The translations under genes and the position numbers were made by a program. The notes below the pieces were generated by a model, which searched no databases, was not told the origin of the DNA, and saw nothing but the letters and a program-made list of their open reading frames with translations. This document shows positions 8,550 through 17,889 of a stretch of 52,601 bases of DNA, in pieces (the first letter of the stretch is position 1; each line of letters starts with the position of its first letter). The DNA comes from Lamprobacter modestohalophilus (lineage in GTDB: Bacteria; Pseudomonadota; Gammaproteobacteria; Chromatiales; Chromatiaceae), in assembly GCF_016583905.1 (NCBI RefSeq), contig NZ_NRRY01000036.1, positions 1 to 52,601 of the forward strand, given 5' to 3'.

Positions 8550-9512
8550 TCATTGCGGGCCTTGCGCGTGACGTTGGTCGCTGAACCTTGGGCCGAACAG
8601 CGGGATTAACAGGGCGGCGCATCCAAGGATAAACGTCGTCCCGAGCAAGAACAGGTGCAGATTCACCGCCCCGGTAAGTGCTTCAGCTGGCGCAACACCG
8701 AGCGGCACCATCGCCGCCACCGCCGCAAACTCAAACGAGCCACTGCCAGCAATCCCATGCAACGGCAGCACCGTCGATAACTCCGCACCCATCACCCCAA
8801 GCAACACCTGCCAGAGCGCGGCCGGCACGAAATGGCCCAGGATCAACGCAAAGCCCACGAACTTCAGGCTCCAGGATAACGCCGTCCAAAGATAGAGCCA
8901 GAGCACCCGAGGTGCATCCCGAGGCGCCGAGCGAGCGACCAGATCCAGCAAGCCGCGGAGACGAGACTCGCCCCCCGCAGCCGCGAGCGGTAAACGCGCG
9001 ACCCACCAGAACAGCGGCAGCAAACCGAGCCAACCCACAACCATCAACAGCCACCAACCACTGGGCGCTCGCATCCAAAGCACGCCAAGACCGATCAGCC
9101 CAAGAAAGTGCAGGTCAAGCAACCGAATCCAGACCAGCGACGCCCCCGCCGCCAAAAACCCCTGTCCGAAATAGCGCTGCATCAACCAAGGAAACACCAT
9201 CTCCCCAGCCCGCATCGGCAGCAGATTATTCGCCGTGTTATGCAGCACCGAGAGCCGCAACACCGCCAAAAAATCCCCAGGCCCCGCGAACACCTCAGCG
9301 AAATAGACCCGCACCCGGACCGCTCGCAGCAGATAGCTCATCGCCGTCAACACAAACGCCCCAACCAGCACCGATGACGGCAAGGTCGCCCAAGGCGCCA
9401 AGACAACCGACCAGCCGAGCGTGGCCTCGACCACAACCAGCACCAAGGCCAGCAGCACAGCACCGAGAAGCCAATCTCGAGGCCGCCCAAGCCGCGGCAT
9501 CCTCACCCTCAT
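8550..9512 (-). CDS. Flippase-like membrane protein (lysylphosphatidylglycerol synthase TM/UPF0104 family)
   Basis: A 320-residue polytopic inner-membrane protein with seven to eight hydrophobic segments, no soluble catalytic domain and the pattern of the AglD/YbhN group (AMSYLLRAVRVRVYF near residue 60, then LSVLHNTANNLLPMRAGE, characteristic of the family). Members are thought to act in lipid or glycolipid transport or assembly; the substrate is not known here. Its ATG overlaps the stop of the acyltransferase gene by four bases, so both are cotranscribed and translationally coupled. That suggests it handles a lipid product connected with the acyltransferase. Confidence 0.8.
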   Translation of the reverse strand: MRVRMPRLGRPRDWLLGAVLLALVLVVVEATLGWSVVLAPWATLPSSVLVGAFVLTAMSYLLRAVRVRVYFAEVFAGPGDFLAVLRLSVLHNTANNLLPMRAGEMVFPWLMQRYFGQGFLAAGASLVWIRLLDLHFLGLIGLGVLWMRAPSGWWLLMVVGWLGLLPLFWWVARLPLAAAGGESRLRGLLDLVARSAPRDAPRVLWLYLWTALSWSLKFVGFALILGHFVPAALWQVLLGVMGAELSTVLPLHGIAGSGSFEFAAVAAMVPLGVAPAEALTGAVNLHLFLLGTTFILGCAALLIPLFGPRFSDQRHAQGPQ

Positions 9513-10438
9513 CGCCGCTTTCGCCGCCGCAACGGATAGATCGGCTCCGCCCCCTCAGGCCGCGTCTTAAACCGCCGATGCACCCAAAAATACTGCGCCG
9601 GCATGGTCCGCAGCCGCGCCTCAATCACCTGATTCATCCGCGCCGTATCCGCCTCAGCATCACCACCGGGAAAATCCGCGATCGGCGAATCGAAACACAG
9701 CTCCAACCCCTCACCGCGCGGCAAAAACCGAGCAAAGGTCGGTATCACTACCGCCCCCGCCAAACGCGCAATCCGACCCAAGGTCGGCACCGTCGCCGCC
9801 GGCACACCGCAGAAAGGAACAAACACACCGCGCCGCCGACCAGGGTCCTGATCCGGCAGATAGAAGAATGGCACCCCCGACTTCAGCGTCCGGATCAGCC
9901 CGCGCAAATCATCCTGGCGCTCAACCGGAATCGCCCCAAACCGGGTGCGCGCATGCCGCACCTGCGCATCGAGCACCGGATTACGGATACGCTGATACAT
10001 ATACATGCCGGAATTCACCAAGGCCGTGAAGGCGGTACCGCCCAGCTCCAGGCCGACGAAATGCGGCACCAGCACGATCACCGGCCGCCCCGCCTCGAGA
10101 TAGGCATCGATCCGCTCGCGATGGCGCAACCGCACGATCCGCGCCAGACGCCGCGGCGACGCCGACCAGCTTAGTCCCTGACAGACCGCTGCCAGGCCCA
10201 GCCAGCCGAAATGCTCGCGCACCAGCTGCTCGCGCTCCTTCGGCCCAAGCTCTGGAAGACAGATCGATAGGTTGATGCGCGCGACCCGTCGTCGGTCCCA
10301 CGCGAGCTGGTAGCCGATCCAGCCCAGCCCTTGCCCCAATCGAGCCTGGAGCCGGAACGGCAACAACGCGAGCAACTTGAACAGGCCGACCACGGCCCAG
10401 CTCGGCCAGTGCCCTGGGGTCCACAGCCGCGCTGTCAT
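9509..10438 (-). CDS. Lysophospholipid/lipid A acyltransferase, LpxL/HtrB family
   Basis: A 309-residue protein of the LpxL/LpxM/HtrB family, which transfers secondary acyl chains onto lipid A precursors at the inner membrane. The HX4E catalytic motif is visible as PHFVGLELGG, followed by the family's RxRNP-type segment (QRIRNPVLDAQV) and the FYLPDQDPGRRRGVFVPF block. One N-terminal hydrophobic segment anchors it. It lies 36 bp downstream of tamB and is coupled to the flippase-like gene by an ATGA overlap. Which acyl position it modifies cannot be decided. Length is typical (E. coli LpxL is 306 aa). Confidence 0.87.
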   Translation of the reverse strand: MTARLWTPGHWPSWAVVGLFKLLALLPFRLQARLGQGLGWIGYQLAWDRRRVARINLSICLPELGPKEREQLVREHFGWLGLAAVCQGLSWSASPRRLARIVRLRHRERIDAYLEAGRPVIVLVPHFVGLELGGTAFTALVNSGMYMYQRIRNPVLDAQVRHARTRFGAIPVERQDDLRGLIRTLKSGVPFFYLPDQDPGRRRGVFVPFCGVPAATVPTLGRIARLAGAVVIPTFARFLPRGEGLELCFDSPIADFPGGDAEADTARMNQVIEARLRTMPAQYFWVHRRFKTRPEGAEPIYPLRRRKRR

Positions 10439-10474
10439 AGACGGTGACGGACTGGCACCCAGTACAGGGACTGT

Positions 10475-13400
10475 TCAGTTCTCGAACTTGTAGAAGATAT
10501 CGAATCCCTGCGCATCCCCGGTCTCACTTTGTACCTGGATGCGCTTGGTCAGGTCGTAGCGCATCTTGATGCTGTCCGATTGCTCGCCGAGGCTGGTGTC
10601 GTACTCCATGAAGAGCTTCGGGGCGATATAGGTTCCGACCGACACCGAGCGGTCGTCTGTTCTGCCGCCGCGCTTCGGGGGAATGCCGGTGACGAGATAA
10701 CTGGTGATCTCGGATTGCGACATGTTTGGATCGGACTCCGAGAAGAAGGCCAGCTTTGGGTTACGCAGCGTGCCTAGCACGCGAACGCCAGCGGTGATGT
10801 CACCACCCTCGCGCTGAGCGTTGAGGATGATGCCAGGATTATCCAGCGGCGTATTGGCGAACAGCACGATACCTTTCTCGATGACCAGCGGTTTGCCCAC
10901 CGAGGTCAAGATCCCAAGCCCAGGCAGCGAGACCCGATAGGTGCCGTCGACCACCTGGAGCTCACCGCTACCGAGTAGCTGCTTGCCGGGCTGCTGAGTG
11001 ACCCGCAACTGCCCTTGCAACAGACCGCGGAGTCCGAACGCCTCCACCAGGACCTGGTCGCCGAGCTTGGCCAGCACGTCGATACTGATCGGCAATCCGG
11101 TCTCCTGAGTCGTTTCCTCCAGGACCACGTCCGGCGACGGCTGCACCGCACCAGCCGGAATCGTGCGTGGCATGATGTTCGCCGTCGGCACGCTCAGCTC
11201 GCCGCGCACGGCGCCGCCGCCGAGGCCGAATCCGGCATCCATGTCCAGCGACACGATGGCCATGTACTCCTTGGTGTTCGCAACCTTGAGCTGGTCGCCC
11301 TTGAGCTTCACGGCGAGGTTCGGCTCCGGCGACCCGATGCCCGTTGCATTGCCTTCGAGGCTCAATTGACCGCCTCCAACCGAAGCACCACCGCTGAGCC
11401 GCATCGCATCGGCGCTCTCGCTTTGCAGCGTCAGATTGAGGTCGGCAATCTCGAGGCCGATCGAGGTCACATTGAGCGCCAGATCGCGGACCGCGAGGTT
11501 GCCCTGAATCGCTGGCTGAGTGAGCCGGCCGCCGAGCCGTAGATCGCCGTCGATCCGGCCTGCGGTATCGCTGACATCCGGAGCCAGCTTGGCGAAGCGA
11601 TCCAAGCTGTCGAAACCGATGCGGATACGCCCGGTCAGTGGCTGACTGTCGAGGCTGCTGAGCCGAAAGCCTGGCAGCCCGACCTCAGCATTGATCTGCC
11701 CAGCATTCTCGACCGGTAGCGCAAAGCTTGCATCGATGCCATTCGCACCCGCGCGGACATCGAGTCGGGTGCCCGTGAACACCAAGGTTTCGCTTGCCCG
11801 CGGCAGCACGATCTCGACGCCACCTTCGGGCACGCGCAGCTCGGCAGTCCCGGTGAGTAGATCGCCTTGGCCTTGGAAGTCAGCCTTCGCGGTCAGGTAG
11901 CCGGTCAGCGAGGCGGTATCCGGTGTGATCGCATCCAGCAGATCGAAGCCGAGTCGCTGCAGATCGAGCGAGGCCGAGAAGCGACCGGCCTCGGGCTGCT
12001 TGAACGCCAGGCAGCCTTTGGTCGAGCCGCCGTTGCCGATGCAGAGTGGACCGGCCTCGACCGTGCCTGCCGCGACGCTGAAGGGTGCGGCCTGCTGTAG
12101 CGCCCAATCTTCATAGTCTTGCGTCGACAATGACAGCCGCGTCAGGCTCCCGCGATAGGCACTTGCATCACGGAGACCGGCATCAAGCGTCAGCCCAAGG
12201 CTGAGCGGCTGGCTCTTCAGCTCTGCGCTCAGCTGGTGGGCCTGGGTGCTGCCCTGACCTCGCACCTGCAGCACCTCGAAGCGCTGCGGTCCAACGATCA
12301 GGTTGCTGCCATCGAGATTGAGCTGGAGCGGACTGTCCGGCGCCAGACCAAGCTCGACCTTGGCGTCAACGCGCTCGATCCCCTGTCCACTCATTTCGAT
12401 ATCACGACCGTTGAGAGCAAGACTGATCTTAGGAGCCTCAAGACTGCCGGCGACCTTGCCCTCGGCCTTGAGACTGCCGCTGAGCTCCGGCAACAGCGCG
12501 ACGAGACTGGGTGAATTGAAGGCGTAGTTCAGATCGAGCTGTTCCTCGACACGTCCGTTGACACTTAGCCGCGTATCGCCGGAGCTGGCTTCGAGCGTGC
12601 GGACCATGACGGTCGGACCCTGCACCCCGACATCCGCACGCAGGGACACCGGATAGCCACGCAGCTGACCACCGAAATCGCTGATAGTCGCGTTCATGTC
12701 GAGACCAGCCTCAGCCATCGAGCCCTGGCTCTGCAGTCGACCACCCAGGCGGCCCGGCCAATCAGCCAGGACTTGGCCCGGGTCGAGATCAGCCAAGGTG
12801 AGCGCCGCATTCCAGCCGAGTGCCGGCGCCCATGTCAGCGCGCCGCTGCCATCGATGCGCCCGCCGATGACCTCGATGGCAAGCGTCTCGAGCGTCGCCG
12901 AGGTGGAGGTGCCAACCCCCGCCAGATCGATGCGGGTGGGCGGATAATCGGCAAGCGCGGCGTCGCCCTTGAGGCTGAAGTCGAAGCCCGCTTCGAGCCC
13001 ACCGGCGGTCTCGGCCATGAGCCCGACACGGCCGTCGAGCCCCGGGTACTGACTGCCAGGGTTGATGTCGCGCGCCTCGACACTGAATCGCCATTGCATG
13101 GCTGGCGACCAAGCCGCTTCACCGTTGCCGTTGATCACGCCGCCCAAGGTCTCGATGCTGAGCTCCCGAATCAGCGCATCGGTCGTGGTGCCGGTACCCG
13201 TCAGATTGACTAGGGCGTCGGGATAGGCGGTCAACGCTGTATCGAGGCTCAGGTTGTAGCTAAAGCCATCCTTGAGGCCGCCGCGTGTATCGGCTTTGAG
13301 GCCGATGCGGCCATCCAGGTCCGGCCACTGCTGACCTGGATCGAGCGCTTTCGCGGTCAGCGCCAGATCCCAAGTCGGCTCCGGCGACCAGCCAACCTGC

Positions 13401-14833
13401 CCCTTGCCGCTGATCAGACCATTCAGCGTCTTGATCGTCAGCTCGACCAGATCGGTGCTTGTCTGATCGCCAGTGCCGACCAAGACAACGTCGGTCTCGG
13501 GGATCTGCGGCCCAAAGGCCTGCAGGTTGACGCGATAGTCATAGCGATCGAGCGTACCCTCAGCCGCCACCACGCCTTGTGGTGACTGCGCAATAGGCTC
13601 GCCCGCCAAGGGCCAGCGCAGCTGTTCCCACAGCGCATCGAGCTTGAACGCGGGCACGTTCGGGCGGGTATCCAAGTGGCCAGTGACATCGACACGAGCA
13701 CCGAGACGCTCGCCGCCCGACGATGTCTGCCCGGCCTGGGTCGAGTCCGCCGCTGTCTTAGTATTGGGAGACTCAGTCAGGCGCAGCAGGTTGATGGTCA
13801 ACACCTGCGAGGCCCATTCGAGATCGAGATCGGCTGCCAGGCGCCCCATCTCGACGACCTCCGGGGCAGCGCCGCTGAGGCTGCCGGTCACCGAGGCTTG
13901 CTCGAGATCGCCTTCGGTCTTCAGCTGCGCCTGCAGATGGATGGGCGGTGCATCGGCGACGAGCTGCGGCAGGTCGACCGCCTTGAGATCGATCTCGGCC
14001 TGCCAGCTCGGCGCCTTCAGCACCTCTTGGACCTGCGCCTGTAAGCTCGCGGTGACCGAGCCGCTGATACGATGCGAGATCAGCAACGCATCCAGGTCCC
14101 CCGTGACCTGACCTTCGCCGACAACTGACAGTGCCGGCGCCCGTTGAAAGCGCCAATCGAGGCTGAGCCGGATCGGATAAGCGCCATCGAGCTGCACTTG
14201 GCCTGTTGCTCGGGCGCGCGCCACAGGTTGTGACAGCTCGGCCGTCAGCGTTCTGAGATCGACGGTATCGCCGGTCGCGGTGGCTGAAAGTTCCGCGCGC
14301 GTGAGTTCGATGGCCGACTCGGCCGTCGAGCCGGCCTGCCGGTAGCTGAGCCGCTCAACCAAGAGCTGGTCGATATCGATCCCGATCGGCAACCGAATCG
14401 ATGGCAGCTCGAACGGCTCGCTCGGCTTCTCCTCGGCGGCGGGCTCAGTCACCACGCTGATATCGCTGCCCTTCAGCTGCTGAACCCGCAGCGTGCCCGT
14501 GAGTAAGGCACCCGGACTCCAGTCCAGCACCAGGGCTCCAACTGACGCCTGAAGCCCGGGTAGGTTCAAGGCGAAGCCTTCGAGCTCCAGCCGGCCGAGC
14601 ACCCTGCCCTCGACCCGGTCAACCTTCAACAATCCCGGCGCCAGATCGTCAGTCACCGCGAACAGCGTGCGCAGACCGGTCTGCGTGCCAAGCACAAAGA
14701 CCAGCAGCAGCACGACAAGGGTCAGCGTGACAACGATCAGGCTGCCGATCCAGCGCAGCGGCCGAAATCGTCGGCGGTCGCTGGTCTCATTCGCCACGGC
14801 TTTGGGATCAGGAGGCGTGTCGGTCCCGCTCAC
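10475..14833 (-). CDS. tamB: Translocation and assembly module subunit TamB
   Basis: A 1452-residue AsmA-like envelope protein with one N-terminal membrane anchor (~residues 28-50), a very long periplasmic beta-rich body and the C-terminal TamB (DUF490) domain ending in KFEN. TamB partners TamA and bridges inner and outer membranes in autotransporter/outer-membrane protein assembly or phospholipid transfer. The body contains at least three tandem ~95-residue repeats (about residues 447-545, 546-640 and 641-700), each with a GTG/GVG-T turn, a (T/L)GG(V/R)I(D/N)G block, WSP or WAP, and a DPG/NPG-x-W/Y block. It is longer than E. coli TamB (1259 aa). Its ATG overlaps the end of tamA, so the two are coupled. 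Confidence 0.92.
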   Translation of the reverse strand: MSGTDTPPDPKAVANETSDRRRFRPLRWIGSLIVVTLTLVVLLLVFVLGTQTGLRTLFAVTDDLAPGLLKVDRVEGRVLGRLELEGFALNLPGLQASVGALVLDWSPGALLTGTLRVQQLKGSDISVVTEPAAEEKPSEPFELPSIRLPIGIDIDQLLVERLSYRQAGSTAESAIELTRAELSATATGDTVDLRTLTAELSQPVARARATGQVQLDGAYPIRLSLDWRFQRAPALSVVGEGQVTGDLDALLISHRISGSVTASLQAQVQEVLKAPSWQAEIDLKAVDLPQLVADAPPIHLQAQLKTEGDLEQASVTGSLSGAAPEVVEMGRLAADLDLEWASQVLTINLLRLTESPNTKTAADSTQAGQTSSGGERLGARVDVTGHLDTRPNVPAFKLDALWEQLRWPLAGEPIAQSPQGVVAAEGTLDRYDYRVNLQAFGPQIPETDVVLVGTGDQTSTDLVELTIKTLNGLISGKGQVGWSPEPTWDLALTAKALDPGQQWPDLDGRIGLKADTRGGLKDGFSYNLSLDTALTAYPDALVNLTGTGTTTDALIRELSIETLGGVINGNGEAAWSPAMQWRFSVEARDINPGSQYPGLDGRVGLMAETAGGLEAGFDFSLKGDAALADYPPTRIDLAGVGTSTSATLETLAIEVIGGRIDGSGALTWAPALGWNAALTLADLDPGQVLADWPGRLGGRLQSQGSMAEAGLDMNATISDFGGQLRGYPVSLRADVGVQGPTVMVRTLEASSGDTRLSVNGRVEEQLDLNYAFNSPSLVALLPELSGSLKAEGKVAGSLEAPKISLALNGRDIEMSGQGIERVDAKVELGLAPDSPLQLNLDGSNLIVGPQRFEVLQVRGQGSTQAHQLSAELKSQPLSLGLTLDAGLRDASAYRGSLTRLSLSTQDYEDWALQQAAPFSVAAGTVEAGPLCIGNGGSTKGCLAFKQPEAGRFSASLDLQRLGFDLLDAITPDTASLTGYLTAKADFQGQGDLLTGTAELRVPEGGVEIVLPRASETLVFTGTRLDVRAGANGIDASFALPVENAGQINAEVGLPGFRLSSLDSQPLTGRIRIGFDSLDRFAKLAPDVSDTAGRIDGDLRLGGRLTQPAIQGNLAVRDLALNVTSIGLEIADLNLTLQSESADAMRLSGGASVGGGQLSLEGNATGIGSPEPNLAVKLKGDQLKVANTKEYMAIVSLDMDAGFGLGGGAVRGELSVPTANIMPRTIPAGAVQPSPDVVLEETTQETGLPISIDVLAKLGDQVLVEAFGLRGLLQGQLRVTQQPGKQLLGSGELQVVDGTYRVSLPGLGILTSVGKPLVIEKGIVLFANTPLDNPGIILNAQREGGDITAGVRVLGTLRNPKLAFFSESDPNMSQSEITSYLVTGIPPKRGGRTDDRSVSVGTYIAPKLFMEYDTSLGEQSDSIKMRYDLTKRIQVQSETGDAQGFDIFYKFEN

Positions 14834-16659
14834 AGATCAGGCCCTATAGCAAAGTGCAGGCGGAAGCCGGCTGGGTCCTTGGTCAGCGCATAGGCTAAAT
14901 CAACCCGAACTGGCCCGATCGGCGTACTGTAGCGGATGCCGACGCCCACGCTCTGTTGCCATTCATCCTGATAGTCAGGGTCGAATGCGTTGCCAAAATC
15001 GGTAAACACAGCGCCCCCCCAATTGCCGACGATCTGATGCTCGAGCTCGAGGCTGCCAACGGCCAAAAATCGCCCGCCGACGGTTTCGTTGTCGAGCGGG
15101 TCGTCGGGGCCAAGCACATCGAAGCCCCAGCCGCGAATGCTGTTGTCACCGCCGGCAAAGAAGCGCTGACTCGCGGGCACGTCATCAACGCTGGCCGCCC
15201 AGATGGCGCCGAGGTTGGTCCGACCGATGAATCGCATGCGCTCGCCCAATGATTTGATCAGCTTGTAATTGAGCTGCCCGCTAAACCAGTTGCTGGTCGA
15301 GAGCAGATCCTCAGAGGTGCCCTGTAAATAGTAGTTGATCTTGTAGCCGTTGCGCGTGTTGATCGGGTCATCCGCAACCACCTTGGACCAGGAGATATTC
15401 GGTACCAAGCCATTGAAGGTACCGTCATCCTCGCTCGCAACCGAAAAATCCTCGTAGCGATAATCGACGCCCAGGATGCGCCGCCAGCCGTTCTTGGTGC
15501 GTACCGACTGCGCAACGCTGAGCTTGAACAGGTCGCCCTGTCGGCTGTCGGTGTCAAAGGCGTAGAACTCGGGGCGGATCAGGAGGTAGTCCTGGACCGG
15601 ATTGCGAATCGGTATCCGGTATTCCGCGGCCAGGGATTGCTCGATCTGCGAGATCTCGATCTCGGCCTTCAGATTGTGGCCCCGGCGCCCGATGTAGCGG
15701 CGCCGATAATCGAGGCTGAAGCGCGGACCGACATCGGTGCCATAACCAACGCCGAAGCGATAGACATTGGCCTTGTTGCGGTTTGCGATGACCTCGATCG
15801 GCACCTGCCGATCGGGTCCGGCCTGATCTTGCAGGGGCTGGATCTCAACCTCGTCGAAATATTCCGTGCTGATCAAGCGGCCTTGTAGCCCGAGCAGCAG
15901 CTCCGGGTTATAGATCACGCCCGGTTTGAAATTGACGAATTTCGCGAGAAACCTGTCGTCGAGCAGGTCTTGGTTGAAGCGGACCTTGCCGAGATAAAAC
16001 TGCTCGCCAGTGTCGAGATGGAACGCGATGATCGCCTCGTAGGCCACGGGGTCGATCAGCACCAGGTGTTGCGCCAGGTTGGCGTCGATATAGCCTTCTT
16101 CAGACGCGATATTGACGATGCTGCTCTTGGCCTTCTCATAGTCGGCGTGGATCAGCGGATCACCGACCTGCATCGGGAATTGCTTCGGAAAGCGCGGATT
16201 GTCAGCGCCAGGGCCTGTGATCTGATAATCGATCCGGCCAATCTTGACGGGCTCACCTGGGTCAACCTCGAAGGAGGCGATCCAGGCCCCGTCATCGGCG
16301 GCAGGCTCAGTCAAAGTGGATTCGATCTCGACCCGATAGAGGCCAAAAGGCGCGAGGGCCTCACGGATCTGTTCCGGTGCCCGCCGATAGAGCGCCCGCA
16401 GGCGGGGCACCGACATGTCTTTGTCGCCCCGTTCTTGATAGAGCCCGAGCAGCGCCTGGACATTGGCTTGGTAGCGACCTTCAAGCCCACTGAGCTTGAC
16501 CTCGAGGCTCAGAGCCTGAGCATCGGCTGGCAGCAGGATGAGCAGCGCGGCCAAGCCGAGCCCAACCACAGCCAGCCATCGCTTACGTTCGATGAGCGTC
16601 AGAAGCGCCGGGGTCGAATCTTGATGTCCAAACAGAGACATCCGCGTGGCAGCATCCAT
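14830..16659 (-). CDS. tamA: Translocation and assembly module outer-membrane subunit TamA
   Basis: An Omp85-superfamily outer-membrane protein with three N-terminal POTRA domains followed by a 16-strand barrel domain. Visible features are a signal peptide (hydrophobic run WLAVVGLGLAALLILLP, then ADAQA), a GFGVGYGTDVGPR-like barrel entry (GVGYGTDVGPRFSLDYRRR), the FFAGGDNSIRGWGF motif that defines lid loop L6 of the family, and a terminal strand ending in GPDL. The frame is open to 16719, but the ATG at 16659 (or 16641) gives a more normal N-terminus; neither has a strong Shine-Dalgarno, so the start is uncertain. With tamB it forms the TAM complex. Confidence 0.9.
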   Translation of the reverse strand: MDAATRMSLFGHQDSTPALLTLIERKRWLAVVGLGLAALLILLPADAQALSLEVKLSGLEGRYQANVQALLGLYQERGDKDMSVPRLRALYRRAPEQIREALAPFGLYRVEIESTLTEPAADDGAWIASFEVDPGEPVKIGRIDYQITGPGADNPRFPKQFPMQVGDPLIHADYEKAKSSIVNIASEEGYIDANLAQHLVLIDPVAYEAIIAFHLDTGEQFYLGKVRFNQDLLDDRFLAKFVNFKPGVIYNPELLLGLQGRLISTEYFDEVEIQPLQDQAGPDRQVPIEVIANRNKANVYRFGVGYGTDVGPRFSLDYRRRYIGRRGHNLKAEIEISQIEQSLAAEYRIPIRNPVQDYLLIRPEFYAFDTDSRQGDLFKLSVAQSVRTKNGWRRILGVDYRYEDFSVASEDDGTFNGLVPNISWSKVVADDPINTRNGYKINYYLQGTSEDLLSTSNWFSGQLNYKLIKSLGERMRFIGRTNLGAIWAASVDDVPASQRFFAGGDNSIRGWGFDVLGPDDPLDNETVGGRFLAVGSLELEHQIVGNWGGAVFTDFGNAFDPDYQDEWQQSVGVGIRYSTPIGPVRVDLAYALTKDPAGFRLHFAIGPDL

Positions 16660-16730
16660 ATAGTGCAAAGATGCGACATATGATGGCACAGAAGTAACAC
16701 TATGAGGCCAGAACACCATGAGGCCAGGTG

Positions 16731-17714
16731 TCAGCCAATCTCGGCAGCCATATAGCGCGCGGCCCCATAAAGCGGCGTCAATGGATCAAGAATCACCTGT
16801 ACCGGAATCTGCTCCATCAGGGTTCTCATCCGGCCCTTATCCCGGAAACCTTCGGCAAAACCGGGACCTTGCAGGAGCGCAAGGTTCTTCGGCGCAATGC
16901 CCCCACCAAGATAGACCCCGCCTAGGGCCATGTGCTTGAGCGCTGTGTTGCCGGCCTCTCGCCCGTAGAGCACCGCAAACAGCTCCATCGCCTCTTGGCT
17001 GATGGCGTGGCCATTGTTGGCGGCCTCGGCCACGGCGGCGGCGATATCGCCATCGCTGCGGAGCGCTTCGGCGACTGCGGGTGGATGCACCGCCTTATGC
17101 CACTGCGCCAGGAACGCATAAATATTCCCGATGCCTATTCCCGAGACCACGCGCTCCCAGCTCACGCGCCCGACCTTCTTCTGCAGATAGTTCAAGAGCG
17201 CGAATTCGCGATCATCAGTGGGTGCGAAGTCGGTGTGTCCGCCTTCGGTTGGGAAGGCGTGATGCTTGGTGCCGTCCCAAAACAGGCCAGCCTCACCCAG
17301 CCCGGTCCCGGCGGCGACGACACAGGCGTTTCCCACGGCACCGGTCGCCCCCGGCTGCAGCACCGCGAGCTCGTTGCGGGTGAGCGCCGGCACGCCCCAA
17401 GCAACGGCTTCAAGGTCGTTGAGCAGGCCAACGCGCTTGAAACCCAGGTTTTTCTGCAGCTCGGCCGCATCGATCTGCCATGGCAGGTTGGTCGTCTTGC
17501 TGCGTCCGCTGACGACCGGCCCAGCAACGGCAAAGGCCGCCATCTCACACTGGCAACCGGTCTCGTCGAAGAAGGTGGTGACGATCTCGCCGAGCGATAC
17601 CGACTTGCGGCTCGGGTAGCGGCGATGCAGATCGAGACTGACTGTATTCCCCTGAACCTCGGCAATCCCGAGACCCGTCTTGGTGCCGCCGATATCGCCG
17701 ACCAAAACACGCAT
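16731..17714 (-). CDS. glk: Glucokinase
   Basis: A 327-residue cytoplasmic glucokinase of the bacterial Glk family, which phosphorylates glucose with ATP to glucose 6-phosphate. The phosphate-binding loop VGDIGGTKTGLGIA lies at the N-terminus, GTGLGEAGLF in the middle, EGGHTDFAP (the family's substrate-binding region) follows, and GGGIAPKN near the C-terminus is the second nucleotide-binding turn. The frame is open 74 codons further upstream, but the ATG at 17714 starts exactly at the conserved phosphate loop and has GGAGAG eight bases before it. It is followed by the start of tamA on the same strand; no carbohydrate operon surrounds it. Confidence 0.92.
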   Translation of the reverse strand: MRVLVGDIGGTKTGLGIAEVQGNTVSLDLHRRYPSRKSVSLGEIVTTFFDETGCQCEMAAFAVAGPVVSGRSKTTNLPWQIDAAELQKNLGFKRVGLLNDLEAVAWGVPALTRNELAVLQPGATGAVGNACVVAAGTGLGEAGLFWDGTKHHAFPTEGGHTDFAPTDDREFALLNYLQKKVGRVSWERVVSGIGIGNIYAFLAQWHKAVHPPAVAEALRSDGDIAAAVAEAANNGHAISQEAMELFAVLYGREAGNTALKHMALGGVYLGGGIAPKNLALLQGPGFAEGFRDKGRMRTLMEQIPVQVILDPLTPLYGAARYMAAEIG

Positions 17715-17844
17715 GATGTTCTCTCCAGACTGAGACGTTCGCCCGTGAACCAAAGCGGCGGGCGACGTCCGATGATGATAGCAGCGCGACCCACAATGCG
17801 CGGCGAGCGTTGCACTCAATACTGACCCAGGCAAGGCAAAATCG

Positions 17845-17882
17845 CCCATGCCAGGTGAAATGGCCCATACCAGGCGAAATGT
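17845..17882. repeat. Two-copy 19-bp direct repeat upstream of glk
   Basis: Bases 17845-17863 and 17864-17882 are tandem copies matching at 16 of 19 positions (CCCATGCCAGGTGAAATGG type). They lie between glk and the upstream membrane-protein gene. They could be a duplicated regulatory site or simple slippage; no function is evident. Confidence 0.5.
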
Positions 17883-17889
17883 GATCGGC

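Noticed and set aside
8678-10174. 498-codon plus-strand open frame opposite the acyltransferase and flippase-like genes
   Set aside because: Its product is a Pro/Arg/Gln/Thr-rich low-complexity string typical of the antisense of GC-rich genes; the minus-strand frames show clear family motifs.
15970-16683. 237-codon plus-strand frame opposite tamA
   Set aside because: Antisense of conserved POTRA sequence; no ribosome site or recognisable domain.
16932-17825. 297-codon plus-strand frame opposite glk
   Set aside because: Lies antisense to the conserved glucokinase core.
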